The translations under genes and the position numbers were made by a program. This document shows, one piece after another, positions 34,977 through 47,557 of a DNA stretch of 64,000 nucleotides (its first letter is position 1; every line of letters begins with the position of its first letter). The stretch comes from Thermothielavioides terrestris NRRL 8126. Lineage: Eukaryota > Ascomycota > Sordariomycetes > Sordariales > Chaetomiaceae. Below the pieces are notes generated by a model. That model was not told the DNA's origin and did not search any database. It worked only from the letters and a program-made list of their open reading frames with translations. The stretch covers positions 1,860,001-1,924,000 of the forward strand of contig NC_016457.1 of NCBI RefSeq assembly GCF_000226115.1. Reading direction: 5' to 3'.

Positions 34977-37900
34977 ATTTTGGTAATTAGTCGTGTATTC
35001 ACCGCTGAATGGATCGGTGGTGCTTGCTTGGATAAGAGAAGCGTTCTGGGCATTGTTCTGGGCTATTTATGGTCCGCAGGGAGGGAGGGAGGCGGTTCTG
35101 GCGCGGGCGAGAAGTGGTGCATGAATGTTACCACATCTGCTTCTGTTCAATGGCTTCCGATGAGGAACACTGTGATATTGGGCTGTTGGAAAGTTCACAG
35201 ATACACTACTCCGTACGAGAACTTGAAAGATCACTCGTATACAGTGATACAAACCAATACCCCGAATCATCCTTTTGATCGCCCTGTCACACTGGATTTC
35301 GAGTGCCGGGGCGCCATCCAGCTGTTGGGAATCTAGACTCACTTCGACCGCCAGCCGGATCTGGCATGGGCCAGCGGGGCAGTTTGTGTCTCCATCCTCA
35401 GCTCGTGGCAGGTTCCTAGATCCTGACCGGGAGGGAACTGCTGGTATGGGCCTGATCGGGGCTTGGAGCACACAGGACAACTCGGCCGTCATCGTCATCG
35501 AACACAATCTGCCCCAATTCACTGTTGCTCTGCAAGGACTGGAATCCGCCTCTCAGTCCTCGATCCCCAGACCACAGTCCACGGGAAGCCCGACTCCACC
35601 GACGTCTTAGTGTGGTGTAAAATTCTTGGCAGCCCCTGGCACTGGCATGGCGTGAAAACAAAGAGTCCCCAAAATCCTGATTTTGCCTGTAGTAGGTACC
35701 TCCGTCCTCGTGTACGCATTGACGCCCAGGAACCCGAAGGTCCTGACGCTCGTCAACAATCGAAATAGCTGAGCAGATAATCCGTCGTGGCTGGCGTCTG
35801 GTTCGTTTCTTCCTTCTCCATTGGGACGCCGTTGATACCCCAGGAACAAGGCCGCGTGACATTCAGAGTCTTCACCCCGAGCAGACACCTTGGGTACCCA
35901 CATGGTGCAAACACCCACACCCCCTTCGCGACTGTTGGCCGAGTTAGGTAAGTCCTCAGAAGCATTGGACTGATTCTCGACTCTGAGCGAGGGGAGTTCA
36001 CCATCCCAAAACATCTTCAACCTTAAGCCACCGCTTTCCGCGCCTCGCTTCCCAATCCTGCTGCCCATCCATCATCGATCCAGCTGAGCAGCAAGCAGTC
36101 AGTCCTGCTGACAGACCTTCCCTCCTGGGGAGCTCACGAGGCAGGAAGGTGGTGATGGCCTGAACATGCCACAGTAATACCGCATTGGTATATCCGTACA
36201 CCGCATCCACGATATAACCCGAAGCTAAGCCGGTCACCAACGCGAAGGTAGTGTAACCTTGAAGTTCAGGTAGTCCCGGAAAAGGCAGCGAGCATCACGG
36301 CCGTTCCTTTCCAATTCCTCACTAACTCCGGCCTGACCAATCGCCGTCGCCGCCTGCAACTCCCGATCCCCGACGGCCGGGAAAGAACGGAGGGAGCATC
36401 GGTTGGCGTTGGCGTCCGCGCTGGGACTGCGGGCGGGGGATTCCAGTGACGGGAGCGGGGTGGATAGTTAGTGGGCTGGCAGTTGGTGCGGAGGAGGAAG
36501 AGGGGTCGGCTGCGGGGGTGGCTATCTTACTAAGGCACTTACATAAGGTACGCAGTGCACAAGAACTGGCAAGGCCGAGAACAGTCCACAATAAAACCTG
36601 GAACGGGGGGTTCCTAGCGGCCTCATCAGCCATGCTACTACCAAGTAGGCAAAGCTGGAAGGGAATCGATGGTGGTGGCATCTGCATTGCCAGAGGGTCA
36701 CGGTGGCAGGCGACCAGTCAATTAGCATTGAAGCATGCAGGAGCAGAAAAGAGCGGACAAAGCACGATCGAACCGCGTAAGCCAGACCGTCCCGGCATTG
36801 CAGGTCGGGAAGGGGCGTAAGCTACGGCAACGGTTTTCTGCTCTGCTCCTTTTTACTGTACAATTTAACACTACTTGCCATGCCTGCGAAGGTAGTAAGC
36901 ATACCACCTCCAAAGAACTTTGGAAAATAAACTGTAGCTCGTTGCTCCAAATATCTCCTTGTCAGCCAACAAGAGTTAGGTAGGCAACAAGACAACCAAT
37001 CACAGCTTTCGCAATCGCTGGCAATCAGGACCCATGCCGCCAAGCAGGAGTTCGAGTCTGAAAAGGAGGCCTGGCAATGGCATCGGCCGGAAGATAGTGG
37101 AGCCTGGGGGCACTAACTCACACAGGCCAAGCGGGAACTTCGTCCCAGTCGGGCGGTGAGTCGGTGACGACGACCCGCAAAATCTCAAGAGGCGCTTCCT
37201 CTCTGGGAACTGACTCGAAAAATGGAGACTGTTTTGCAACGCAATCAGCGAAGCAGGGAGGTGTGGATGTCCACTCTTTCCCGCCCCCTTTATGTGACGG
37301 GTTTTGCCGCCCCTTTTTGGGACTCGGTTGTTTGGGGGAAAGGAGACAAAACAAACGCCGTTCAATGTCGAGTCGGTTGTTTTAGTTAACCCTGTGTGCA
37401 GAATATCAAGGTTCCTTGGAGTACACACCCAAGCTGTCGAGTTCGGCACCAAACTAACCCGAAAAGCGAAGCTGTTTTACCAGGGAAAGTAAGGTCCGCA
37501 CGGAGTATATAAGGTAAATACTTCGTATCACCGCCCAATCCCCGGCGAACCAGCTCCGACTCTTGCCGACGTACAGAGGCGCAACGTCTTCTGTTTTTCC
37601 CTCCTGCAGGACGTGTGCGTCGATGCAGCACATGCAAGACACCACTTTCCCTGCACAGTAGTGAAGAAGGCTGCGATTGAATCGACCCCCGGCTCAAGGG
37701 GAGAAACGAGTACGGGGATGCTCTGCAAGTTGTTGTTGCTCGCGGGCAAGCGGATCGGACAAGCATCGTCGCTTTGATACACGCCCGGACCAACGGCCGG
37801 CGCATGATTCGCCCTTTCGCCTCCAGGGATGAGAGGGTAACCACAAGGCGCCTACCACAATCTGCCGGGCTCTCTTTTGCTCAACCCAGGTAAGATACAT

Positions 37901-39617
37901 AATGTTACCCGGTACAGGTAGTGCTTCTGAACATGGCCCAGTGCTCAGTGCTTCTTGATCCTTTGGCATGTGCGGTTTTAAATTACCAAGCCCGATAACG
38001 GACCGCGCCTGTGTCCCTTTCCAGATGAGAGTTACACGCCGCTTGAAGGTGGTCGCGTGTCGCGCTGAAGACACCGCACGGAATTCCTGTCCGTCCAGGT
38101 GGCCCTTTCTGCTCAGTCTGCCGATCCACCGCGAGGCAAAGCGGACCCCGTCTGTCTCCCTTTTCCTTGCAAACGCTTCCGGCCAGGGTTCCGATCCAAG
38201 GTGAGCACCGGGCGATGCCCTGACAGGAGCTGCGTCCTGACCGATCCTCGCCTTCCTTGCCCGACCCCTGAGGCAAAAAAAAACTGGAGCCCCGGGTCGC
38301 GACAGCGGGAATATTTGCACGTGCAGTTGCGGGCTCGGCGATCCAGCGCTGCGCCGGGTGGGGCTCGCCATTTCCGCCTTTGATTGGCTTCTCCACAAGC
38401 CGCTTGGCGGAAAGAGGGATAGACTCGGTTCTGAGGAACCTCGTGGAGGGCTGCGGGGCTCGGGAGTAACGATGGCACTGTGGCATGATAGGAACATGCC
38501 TGACCCTCGAACGGGCTTGAGCCAGTGAGCATGACAGGAATCGGCCAATTCTTCTGCTCTGCTGTTCGAGTTGGTTACCTGCCTGCAAAAGCTGGCTGCA
38601 GGAGCGTAACTAACGGGTGGGTCCCGCTCTGGAGCCGGGGTCGGATGAAAGGCTCGATTCGGAGGCGAACTGCAGGCAAAGGGCAGAGGCACCTTGACGG
38701 TATCCAAAGCATTCATTCTTCGACTTCCCACTCTTGCTGAATAAGAAGAATGGGTGTCTCCATCGACCAGCCCTGATGATGCGTGTGACCTCACCGGAGG
38801 GTTCTGGGCCTAATCTTGCAGGGACCAATCCACTGAGATGACAGACTTTTCGACTCTCCCGTCGCCAATTCAGCCCCTGATGACGAGGAACAGATGACGG
38901 CTGGCTTTGGTTGACGACATGACAGGCCAAGTGCCAGTCAGGTCGGACGCCTCGACGGTTCATGCACCGTGCGTTTCCCACCGGGCAGACCCGGTCTCTC
39001 TTGTATGTAGCGTATTTTTGCTCGCTGTGGGCGAAGGAACAAGCCGCTTCTCGACATGCCAGCCGGGTCCCCACGTTTCCCAAACAAGGCATCCATGTCA
39101 CTGGCTTGCTTCGCCATCGAGGCGACTGACCCCGGGGCTCCATTCCACCTCTGGGGTACGTACTACACTACGCTAGTATCGCCGCGGCGACTTTGACTGT
39201 CTGGGGAATGGAGACTCCCTGTGGCCCATGGCGAAATATAATAACGGCTGGGGCCCTCCTCCCCACACGGCCGCGTGCCGGATGTTTTTCTTCTGCGAAA
39301 CGTCGAGTCAATTCCTCGAAAAACAGTTTCTGTTTACTCGCTGTCTTCCGTTCCTGGATATCTTCAACTACGAAGCCACTCACACACTGCTACCCCGCCA
39401 TTGGAGATTCACGCGCACACGTGTCGTAGTATACGCTCAGGTGCCGTCCTTACACTGACATACACGCTGCTCACCACATCACCGGCCGGCAGAACACGCC
39501 TCTCCCGCCGACGAGTCCGGTTCTGTTTCTGGATCCTCGAACGCTGTCCCTCTCCGGGCTTCGGCCTCAGCTCCAAGGCCAATTCGAGCCCGCCGGCCTA
39601 CAGCTCGTGCTCGGCCC
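34977..39617. other. 4.6-kb intergenic region, no gene supported
   Basis: The longest gene-free stretch outside the AT island. Open frames on both strands, including one of 366 codons on the minus strand at 37694-38794, have Ser/Pro/Arg/Cys-rich composition typical of non-coding GC-rich DNA and no domain. It contains one ACTACACTA motif at 39162. The distal part presumably holds the promoter of the transcription factor gene, whose leader from about 39460 is C-rich. A multi-exon orphan gene cannot be excluded. Confidence 0.45.
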
Positions 39618-42600
39618 ATGATGTCGGACCACGGAGACACGCCCTCGCCCCGATCCCGATCTGAGTCGGCCCCGGCGAGCTCTCAGTCCCCTCCGCCAGA
39701 ACAACCTCCACCAGCCGCCGCGACGCAACCGTCGCCGAAGAAGCGAACGTCAGTAAACCCAGAGGGAAAGGTCACGAAGCGGCGGGCGGCGCGAGCCTGC
39801 GTGTCATGTCGAGCCCGCAAGGTGCGCTGTGATGTGGTGGAGGGCGCTCCCTGCGGCAACTGCCGGTGGGACGACGTGGAATGCATCGTCCAGGAGAGCC
39901 GCAGGCGAAAGTAAGTCAACCTTGAATGACCTCGGGAATTCACGGGAGATGAGCCTGCCATGCTCTCTGTTTGTGTGCTATGTCTGCGAGCTTCTTCCCT
40001 TTCCATCGTCCTCCAGATTGCGTCATTTTCCCGAGCGCGGCGAGAACAGAATGGCTGACAGTTGGCACCCCTGCTGCACTGTGTTTTCAGAAAGAACCTC
40101 CCATACAACTGCGGACCGGCCGGGGTGGGGGCGCGGGCTGGAACTGCCGAGGCACTGCGCGCAAAGAGCCTTGGTGCGGCCCCTCCATTTATCGCGGCCA
40201 ATCTTGCGAAGCAGCCATTCAATCCGGACGGAACCTTCACCCTTCCCCTGAACAGGGTCAATGTCAATGGCCAGCAGGGCGCCACACAGCTGCTGTGTAA
40301 GCTGGCCCCTTCCAACCCCCGGACTCCCCATAAGCCCCACCCCCCCTGCTCCGGGCCGAAGGGTCCACCCACCGCCGTGTCACATGCCAGAGGGGAGGAG
40401 GAGCCAACCTTGCTGCCTGTTGTGACATGTGAAAGAACCTTTGCTGACTTGGGTGCAACAGTTCAACAATCCGCGGCCGGATTTGGCCCCGGCGTCCCGG
40501 ATCCGGCTTCGGCGGCGCTGGCTGGATTCCCGCCGTCGACCCCCGTGATGCCGGGGACCTCCCCCACATTGGTGCACCCCCTATTCAGAACTACCTTCGA
40601 GCTGAGCAATGAATGGCCCGCGTTCATCAAGCCCATCCCGGACAAGATCTTGGCCGAGGACAGGCAGTACCTCGCCCAGAAGCAGGTCTTCGCGCTGCCG
40701 TCGCTGCGTCTGCAAAATGCGCTCCTGGCGGCCTACGTCGAGTATGTTCATCCGTACATGCCGCTCATGGAGCTGCACGACTTCCTCAGGATAGTCAACG
40801 ACCGCACCGGCGCCGCCGGCAAGGTTAGCCTGTTCTTGTACCATGCTGTCATGTTTGCCGCCACGGCGTTCGTAGAGGAGAGCCTTCTGAAGGATGCCGG
40901 CTACGACAGCCGCAGGGATGCCCGGAGGGCCTTCTTCTCCAAGACCAGGGTGAGTTCTGCTCCGTTCTGTTGACGAAACTTGAAGGCCGACGGGCTGGGA
41001 TGCTGACCTTGTGGGCTCCACAGCTCTTGTACGACTTCGACTACGAGACAGATCGCTTGATCCTGGTGCAGGGTCTGCTCCTCATGACCTACTGGTACGA
41101 GACCCCGGACGATCAGAAAGACACGTGGCACTGGATGGGGGTTGCCATCTCGCTGGCACACACAATCGGCCTACACCGCGACCCGTCAAAGACGCCCATG
41201 ATCCCGCGGAAGCAAAAGTTGTGGAAACGGGTGTGGTGGTCCTGCCTCATGCGGGACCGCCTCGTCGCCCTCGGGATGCGGCGGCCGACCCGGATAAAGA
41301 GCGAAGACTTCGATGTGCCCCCGCTGAACGAGGCCGACTTCGAGATCGAGGCGCTGTCCGAGGAGAACCAGCTGCTCGGACCCGAGTGCGCCCTGATGCG
41401 GGATGTCGAGATGCAGCGGGAACTTGCCATTATGTGCATCGAGAAGGCCAAGCTGTGCATGTTCATCGGCGATATGCTCAAGGTGCAATACTCGGTCCTC
41501 AGCCGCAGCGGCGTGCGACCAGAACAAACAGTGAACAGCACCCACATGCTACTTCCGAACAAGAACCCGGAAAACATGCAGGAGGTCGAGCGCGTCGACA
41601 AGGATTTGCGGGACTGGTTCGCCAGCCTGCCCGAGTGCTGCCAGTATCGACCGCTGGACTCGATCACCGTCACGGACGCGAACAAGGTGCTGGGGGTCCA
41701 GCGCAATCTCCTGCACATGATCTACCATACCACCGTCTCGGCCCTGCACCGACCTCTCTTCCTGCCGGCGTCCCCGACGGAGGGTCCCAGCACGCCGGTC
41801 GAGGTCCAGGAGATGGCCCGGAAGCGGGTGCGCGAAGCCGCCGAGCAAATCACAGCCATGGCCGCCGAGATGCGCCAGCGCGGCCTGGAGCGCTACCTGC
41901 CCACCACAGGCGTGACCGTGATCCTGCCGGCCATGATCGTGCACATGCTCGACACCAAGAGCCTGGACCCCGCGACCCGCGCCAAGGCAATGCTGGGCCT
42001 CAAGGAATGCCTCATCGTCATGAACAACCTGCGCAACATCTACGCGGCCGCTGACTTTGCCACCGGCTTCCTCGACGCGCTCCTCCGCAGGGGCATGCTC
42101 GGCGGGCCGCCCCAACAACCACCCCAGCCCCAGCCGCAACCTCAACCCGCAGCGGCGCGCTCCGCCAAGATGCTCAACCGCGTGCTCGCGCCGGCCCTCA
42201 ACCTCGCACCGCAGGGCATGGGCGGCATCGGCGGCATGGGCATGAACAACACGGGCATGAGCATGGGCATGGGCATGGGCACGGGGCTAGGCATAAACGT
42301 ACTTCCGCCCACCCTGCCCGTCCGCCCGTCCACCCCGCCGCCAGACACCGGCGCCGCCGCCTTCCTCAACCCGACATCAACACCAACAACAACAGCCACC
42401 CTCGGGGCCCTCTTCTCCTCCTCCGCCTCCTCCAACCCCTTCAACGTCCCCGCGGACGCGAACGGCGGCAGCGACGACCTGCCCATCCTCCCCGATGCCG
42501 CGGCGGCGGCGGCCACCCCGCCGCACACCGACAGCGAGGACGTGCCCAGCCCGCCGCCGGGCGACATGGACGTCGATGCGGATGCCGGGGTCGACGCGGC

Positions 42601-42904
42601 CATGGCGGATCAGATCACGCTGGAGTATACCACCGCCGCCGCCGCCGCCGCCGCCGCTGCTGCTTCTGCTTCTGCTGGTGGCGGTGGTGGTGGTGGTAAT
42701 GCGGCGGGGATTGGCGGTGCCAACTTCGACTTTGATCAGTGGCTGCAGTTCCCTGCCGAGGGCGGGCTGGGCACGGAGGGCGACGGCTTCATGGGCGGCA
42801 TGTTTGGCGGTGCTGCTGGGGGTGGTGGCGCTGGGGAGGTTGATGGGACGGACCATGGCGGGATTGATTGGATGGGGAACTTACCTGAGGGGATTAGCCA
42901 TTAA
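39618..42904 (+). CDS. Zn2Cys6 transcription factor, CTF1/Far family
   Basis: Predicted nuclear activator of 955 residues. Exons: 39618-39910, 40091-40296, 40462-40949, 41024-42904. A Zn2Cys6 cluster occupies residues 61-89 (CVSCRARKVRC, then CGNC and a last Cys; ligands 61, 64, 71, 79, 82, 89) preceded by a basic stretch KVTKRRAARA. A fungal-specific transcription factor domain covers about 215-600, with ETDRLILVQGLLLMTYWYE, KLWKRVWWSCLMRDRL and GMRRPTRIKSEDFDVP, the block typical of Fusarium CTF1 and Aspergillus FarA/FarB, regulators of cutinase and fatty-acid use. The C terminus is low complexity: Met/Gly repeats near 42220-42290, an Ala run and a Gly run near 42630-42700. Intron 2 (165 nt) has no stop and keeps the frame, so it may be retained. 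MM at the start leaves two possible first Met. Confidence 0.85.
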
Positions 42905-44587
42905 CGTCGGGATGTGAGGGGGGCATTTTCGTCTTGTTCTTTTTGTTTCTGCCGGTGGCGCTTGGACTGGACTTCGGTCACTGGCGGGATCTTTGGCTGG
43001 TTTGGCGCAGAATGGGTTACATGGTGTCTTGTCAGGCGGCAGGATGGAATGGATATCGGACGGACAATGGGCGGGAAAAAAAGGATTCTGGGATACGGAT
43101 ACGGATTACTTGGGTATGCCAGACGGAGACTGCGGATAGATAATGATCTGGGGGTTGTTTAGGGAGTCTACCTAATGCTTATGTTGATGTTATCACGAGT
43201 CACTAGATGCACTTGGATCTGCGGCAGCGGGTGCAGGGTGAGAATGATCCTATACAGCGGATAGAAACCGGGGACACTGGACACTCACAACATCTTCCTC
43301 TGGTGGGTGGTGTCCGTGGTGCAGCAAACGTTTGTCACCGATCTGAAAAGCGAGACCTGGTCCAGATCTCCGCCACAACAGGGGCTTATCCCGAGGTTGC
43401 CCTGCCAATGCTCCAATGTTCCGAAAGAAAAGCAAGCGCAGTGGCCTTTGATCTTCGCAATCCGCTTGTCGAGAAGCTGCTCGCGTCATCTTCTCTGCTG
43501 GTGGAGCATCGCAATTCAATTTGAGCATCCAACTTGTCCCAATTTGGTCCGCTATCCCTGCCGACTTTTTCGTAAACGGCACGGCGATCGACCGCGTCTG
43601 CGTGTATTCCGTACTATCATCCAGCCACCGGATTTACCAGGGTTTCTGTTAGCGATTGTTAGCCCTCCAATAGTGCGGCTACCCGACTTGGATGGTTTCT
43701 GGTCGCCAAGAACACCGGATCTGGGCTAGCACGCTCGCTTCGGCTGGTCCCCGAAATCAAATCTCCAGAGCAAGCAAGATCCCATCCGGGAGGCACTCAG
43801 ATCCCCCATCCGGGTCCGTGTCTCATTTTAACTAACGAGGCCCGGTCCTCGTCCGCGCTGCTTCGCTGCTTTCGCGCAACCACTTTCCCATATTCTTGTG
43901 CAACAGCCTCGCCGTCTCGTTTGGGGCACCGACACTCGTTTGCTACCACCCCGGCTGCCGCCAACTGGTTTCATCTTCCATCTTTTCCGTCGCTCGCTTT
44001 CTTTAGACGTGAAGCTGCAGCGCATTGCATTGCATTAACCACTGCACTTACACGTGGTACATGTACTTGCCCAAAACGCTCCTTCCGTCCACACACAAGA
44101 CGCTCGTTTGACCTTTTGACCTTTCGACGGTGTGTGCCCAACACCAGGCACCTGCAACCACTCATTCACTCTTTTGCTTTCACCTCATCGAGCCGGTGCA
44201 CCTACCCGAGCGGCCGAACCATCACCGCCCGGTTCTCATCCTTTTTGTGTCTGGCTTGTGTCATCCCGCCAGCGAATCAACTCACTGCGGGCCAAGCTCG
44301 GAGCAAGCGGGGAGAAGCAGCGAGCGCTCAGCAGAGACCGGTTCGCAGCGAATCGCAGCGAATCGCAGCAGCCTACCAGCCTCACCCAACGCCCCCTCCA
44401 CTCTCTTTCTCTTTGACTATGGGAACCTCCGAGAAGATACTGTCCGCCGTCTCGCCAGGCTCGTAGGGAAGGGGCATTATGTTGCGTAGCCTCCCCTCGC
44501 CCACTCGACCACAGACTACCCCCAACCCTCACTATCATCACCACCACCACCGCGACGACCATTGCACCAGCAGTTAACACAGCCACC
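42905..44587. other. Intergenic; 3' flank of CTF1-like gene and leader of GAS2 gene
   Basis: No gene is supported. From about 44000 the plus strand is pyrimidine- and CA-rich (CCACCACCACC near 44540), the usual look of a fungal 5' leader, and it holds one short upstream frame (44419-44466). Confidence 0.55.
44419..44466 (+). promoter_or_regulatory. Possible uORF in GAS2 gene leader
   Basis: ATGGGAACC...TAG encodes the 15-residue peptide MGTSEKILSAVSPGS and ends 121 bases before the main start at 44588. Whether it lies in the transcript depends on an unmapped start site. Confidence 0.35.
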
Positions 44588-47557
44588 ATGAACGAATCTC
44601 CGCCGACCCGTTCCCCAGCACTCCTTGCGACTGCCCGCGGCCGCCAGCTCCGGTCAACGTCCGATACGTCCCCAACCCGCCAACGGAAGACCGACGATAT
44701 CCTGTCCAACCTCACCCCGCGGACCGTGGTCGACGCCTTCCGGAACCCCTCGGGGTCGCTCAAGGCCTGCATGCAAGCGGCGACCCCGGCCGAGCAGGCG
44801 TTTGCGCTGCGGGTTGCCATTGCCTCGAACAGCATCTATGAATGGCTGGAGGAGCTCTCTGCCTGGCCATGGCCGGCAGGCGGGACCTCTGCGGGCTTCG
44901 AAATCCCTACGGCGAAGACGGGCAGGCTCTTCCACTCCGGCAGCGAGCCCTCGGCGGACGAAGCCCCACGCCCAGACCAGGAATACATCGGAAGCCTCCC
45001 GGCCGCCGACGTCGCAAGATATGAGAGGCGGTTGGATGAGATCGCCCAGGGGCTGGAGGAGCTCGACATCGAAGAGATCAAGAGGCAGGTCTTGAACAAC
45101 CACATCATGCCGCTGTCGCGCCCGGGGACTCCGGTAATGGATTCCAGTCGGTCCGCAACGTCCGCCCTTTCCTCTGTTGCGATGCTGGACGACTTGGCCG
45201 CCTTGATTACGGCCACCACTGTGCAGGCGCTGCCCAATATTTCCAAGCTAGCAAAGCTGATGAATACTTGGAATTTTCGTCTGCTGGTGCTGCGGAAGAT
45301 TCCCGTCTTCTTGGCGTCCCTCACCGATGCCGAGGTTGCCCTTCGATCTGGCTGGAATGCGATCGGTCTTGACACAACCCCAGACCGCGCTGCCGGCAAT
45401 CTCCCAAACGGCACTGCAGGTACTGGACCCGCAACATTGTCTCGGGAAGACTTTGATGTCATGAAGACCGTTCTCGGACGCAAAGTTGCCAAGGCCGGCC
45501 GCGATTTGGATTCAATGCTTGACATTCTTGAAGGGCAGCCGGACACGCTGCCAGAGGAATGGATCGACCGCTTGGATGCGCTGGAACTCGGGTACAGCGA
45601 ATGGAGTGTGGCGGGCGAGAGAAAGGTCAAAGAGGCGGATTTGGCTAGGTCGGCAAGCCAAGCCGCTCTGGAGCAGAACAGCTCTGAGCAGCCGGCGCCC
45701 CTGGAGCCAAATCTCAGCGCGGGTGCATCCTCTGCTACCAGCGGGTCTCTTACGTCGGCATCTCCGAAAGCACAAGCACCGGAGGCGGCAACACCCCTGA
45801 ACGGAAGCAGCACCCGAGCTCTTGGCCATGCTGAGGTCCTGCCGCCATTGATCAAAATTCACCCGACTGCAGAGGAGCACGAGCTTCAGCCGGAGGATGA
45901 CTGCCCCGATACCGACGACGAGGAGCTCGCCCCAGGGGCGTATGATAGGGTCAGTAGCGTGCAACAGTCGGGCTCGCGCGGGTCAAGCCCCGCCGACACT
46001 GCCCACGATTACCGCGGCGAGGATGCCGCGGGCGCCGACGGATCTCCGTCAAACTCTGAAATCGAGCTGTCGGGCATCTCGGAGCATCAGGCACCTCCAT
46101 CCGAATCTCGAGGTAGACGTGATAGCGACGTGTCCCAGTCGTCGACCGTCATGCAGGAAGCTTCAAGCATCTTCACGGATTCATTCTCCAGTGACCTTGA
46201 CCACGGCACTCCAGAACGCCCTCGGCAGCAGGCCACGGTTCGCGACGGTGACATCTCCGGTTTTCCATCTTTCCGTTCGAGTACCAGGTCGATGTCGGTG
46301 AGCTTCAACGATCAGCCCTCCGTCGCAGAGTTGCCGAGCTTCCCGAGTCCTCCAAGCACACCAACCAAGTCGGTGATCTTGGAGGACGACGTCGCCACGG
46401 AACCCGACAGTCCTTCTGAAATCAGCATGCCGCGCTCAGACGACCAGCTTCAGCAGCAGATCAGCGAGATTTTGGAATCGGTGCCCGCCAAGATTCGGCT
46501 GACCGCGGAACCTCCCCCCGTCAACCTGAATCCCCCGGACTTCAAGATGCCGACGGCGCGGAAGAGCTCCCGGCCGGATGCCATCCCTCGCAGCCAATCC
46601 AGCCTATCCATGAGATCCGCCTATTCCCGCTCTGGCACGCCGTCGTTTACCCTAGCCCCGGCCTACGGCCGCAGCTCGCGTCCGCGCCACCAGCGCACCA
46701 ACCAGGATATCAAGCTGTACCACCTGTCACGCTCCAACGGCGAGGCCCCAATCAAGCTTTTCATCCGCTGCGTCGGTGAGCACGGCGAGCGCGTCATGGT
46801 GCGCGTCGGTGGCGGCTGGGCCGATCTCGGCGAGTACCTCAAGGAATACGCCAGCCATCACCTGCGCCGCTCCGCCGGCGGTGGCGTCGACGACGACAAG
46901 GTCGAAGTCAAAGACATCCCGCGCACCGGCGCCGTACGCGCCGACTCCCCGCCCAGCCGACCCGCCTCGGCCCTTGACGTCTCCCACCACCACGCTCACT
47001 ACCACAACTCTCCCGAAAGCCCGCTCAGAGTGCGCAAGACCAGACGCCCAACACAGCACTCCCACGAGGATGCCAACGCGAGCAACAACAGCAATAACGA
47101 CACCGACGAGCCCTCCACATCAACCGCGTGCCCCAAGACCCCGCTCGCCCCCGCCGGCCGACGCGACGCCACCCCGCCCTCGGACGGGTCCTCGCGCAGC
47201 CGCTCCAGCTCACGCTTCAACTGGCTTGACGACGACGGAGACTTGTCAGCACTGGGCATGGCCGGCCCCCGAGCGAAGCACATCGAGATGAGCGAGGAGC
47301 GCCGGGCGTGGGTGGAGAGCGTCAAGGAGAAGGTCCGCATTGCTAGTGGCGAGCGGAAAGTGTCGCTTCCGCTGGCCGGGGGCGCGCCGCCGTCGTTGCC
47401 GGGGAGTATGGTTGCGGCGGGCGGCGGGGGTGGCGGACCCGGACAAGGGCAGCCGCAGGGGCTGGAGGCGAGTCTGATGGACCGCGACAAGGGAGGGGCT
47501 GTCTTTGGGGAGATGGGCAAGGTGGGGAGTACGAAGAGGCTGTTTAGACGGGGGTAG
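44588..47557 (+). CDS. GAS2-domain protein, putative microtubule/cortex linker
   Basis: A single-exon gene for 989 residues; the start ATG is preceded by ACAGCCACC, a good fungal context. The N-terminal half (about 40-370) is helical with heptad-like stretches, including SLKACMQAATPAEQAFALRV and EEWIDRLDALELGYSEW. The middle (about 370-690) is Ser/Glu/Pro-rich and probably disordered. A GAS2-related (GAR) domain lies at about 708-760, with IKLFIRCVGEHGERVMVRVG and GGWADLGEYL. The tail is rich in His/Asn/Ser and Gly. GAR domains bind microtubules. In fungi this combination fits Kar9-like spindle-positioning proteins, which I consider possible but unproven. It should act at the cytoskeleton or cell cortex. 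Confidence 0.8.
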   Translation: MNESPPTRSPALLATARGRQLRSTSDTSPTRQRKTDDILSNLTPRTVVDAFRNPSGSLKACMQAATPAEQAFALRVAIASNSIYEWLEELSAWPWPAGGTSAGFEIPTAKTGRLFHSGSEPSADEAPRPDQEYIGSLPAADVARYERRLDEIAQGLEELDIEEIKRQVLNNHIMPLSRPGTPVMDSSRSATSALSSVAMLDDLAALITATTVQALPNISKLAKLMNTWNFRLLVLRKIPVFLASLTDAEVALRSGWNAIGLDTTPDRAAGNLPNGTAGTGPATLSREDFDVMKTVLGRKVAKAGRDLDSMLDILEGQPDTLPEEWIDRLDALELGYSEWSVAGERKVKEADLARSASQAALEQNSSEQPAPLEPNLSAGASSATSGSLTSASPKAQAPEAATPLNGSSTRALGHAEVLPPLIKIHPTAEEHELQPEDDCPDTDDEELAPGAYDRVSSVQQSGSRGSSPADTAHDYRGEDAAGADGSPSNSEIELSGISEHQAPPSESRGRRDSDVSQSSTVMQEASSIFTDSFSSDLDHGTPERPRQQATVRDGDISGFPSFRSSTRSMSVSFNDQPSVAELPSFPSPPSTPTKSVILEDDVATEPDSPSEISMPRSDDQLQQQISEILESVPAKIRLTAEPPPVNLNPPDFKMPTARKSSRPDAIPRSQSSLSMRSAYSRSGTPSFTLAPAYGRSSRPRHQRTNQDIKLYHLSRSNGEAPIKLFIRCVGEHGERVMVRVGGGWADLGEYLKEYASHHLRRSAGGGVDDDKVEVKDIPRTGAVRADSPPSRPASALDVSHHHAHYHNSPESPLRVRKTRRPTQHSHEDANASNNSNNDTDEPSTSTACPKTPLAPAGRRDATPPSDGSSRSRSSSRFNWLDDDGDLSALGMAGPRAKHIEMSEERRAWVESVKEKVRIASGERKVSLPLAGGAPPSLPGSMVAAGGGGGGPGQGQPQGLEASLMDRDKGGAVFGEMGKVGSTKRLFRRG

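Noticed and set aside
37694..38794. 366-codon open frame on the minus strand
   Set aside because: Composition is Ser/Pro/Arg/Cys-rich without hydrophobic core or domain, other frames across it are equally open, and no splice or start context supports it. Open frames of this length arise by chance in GC-rich DNA.
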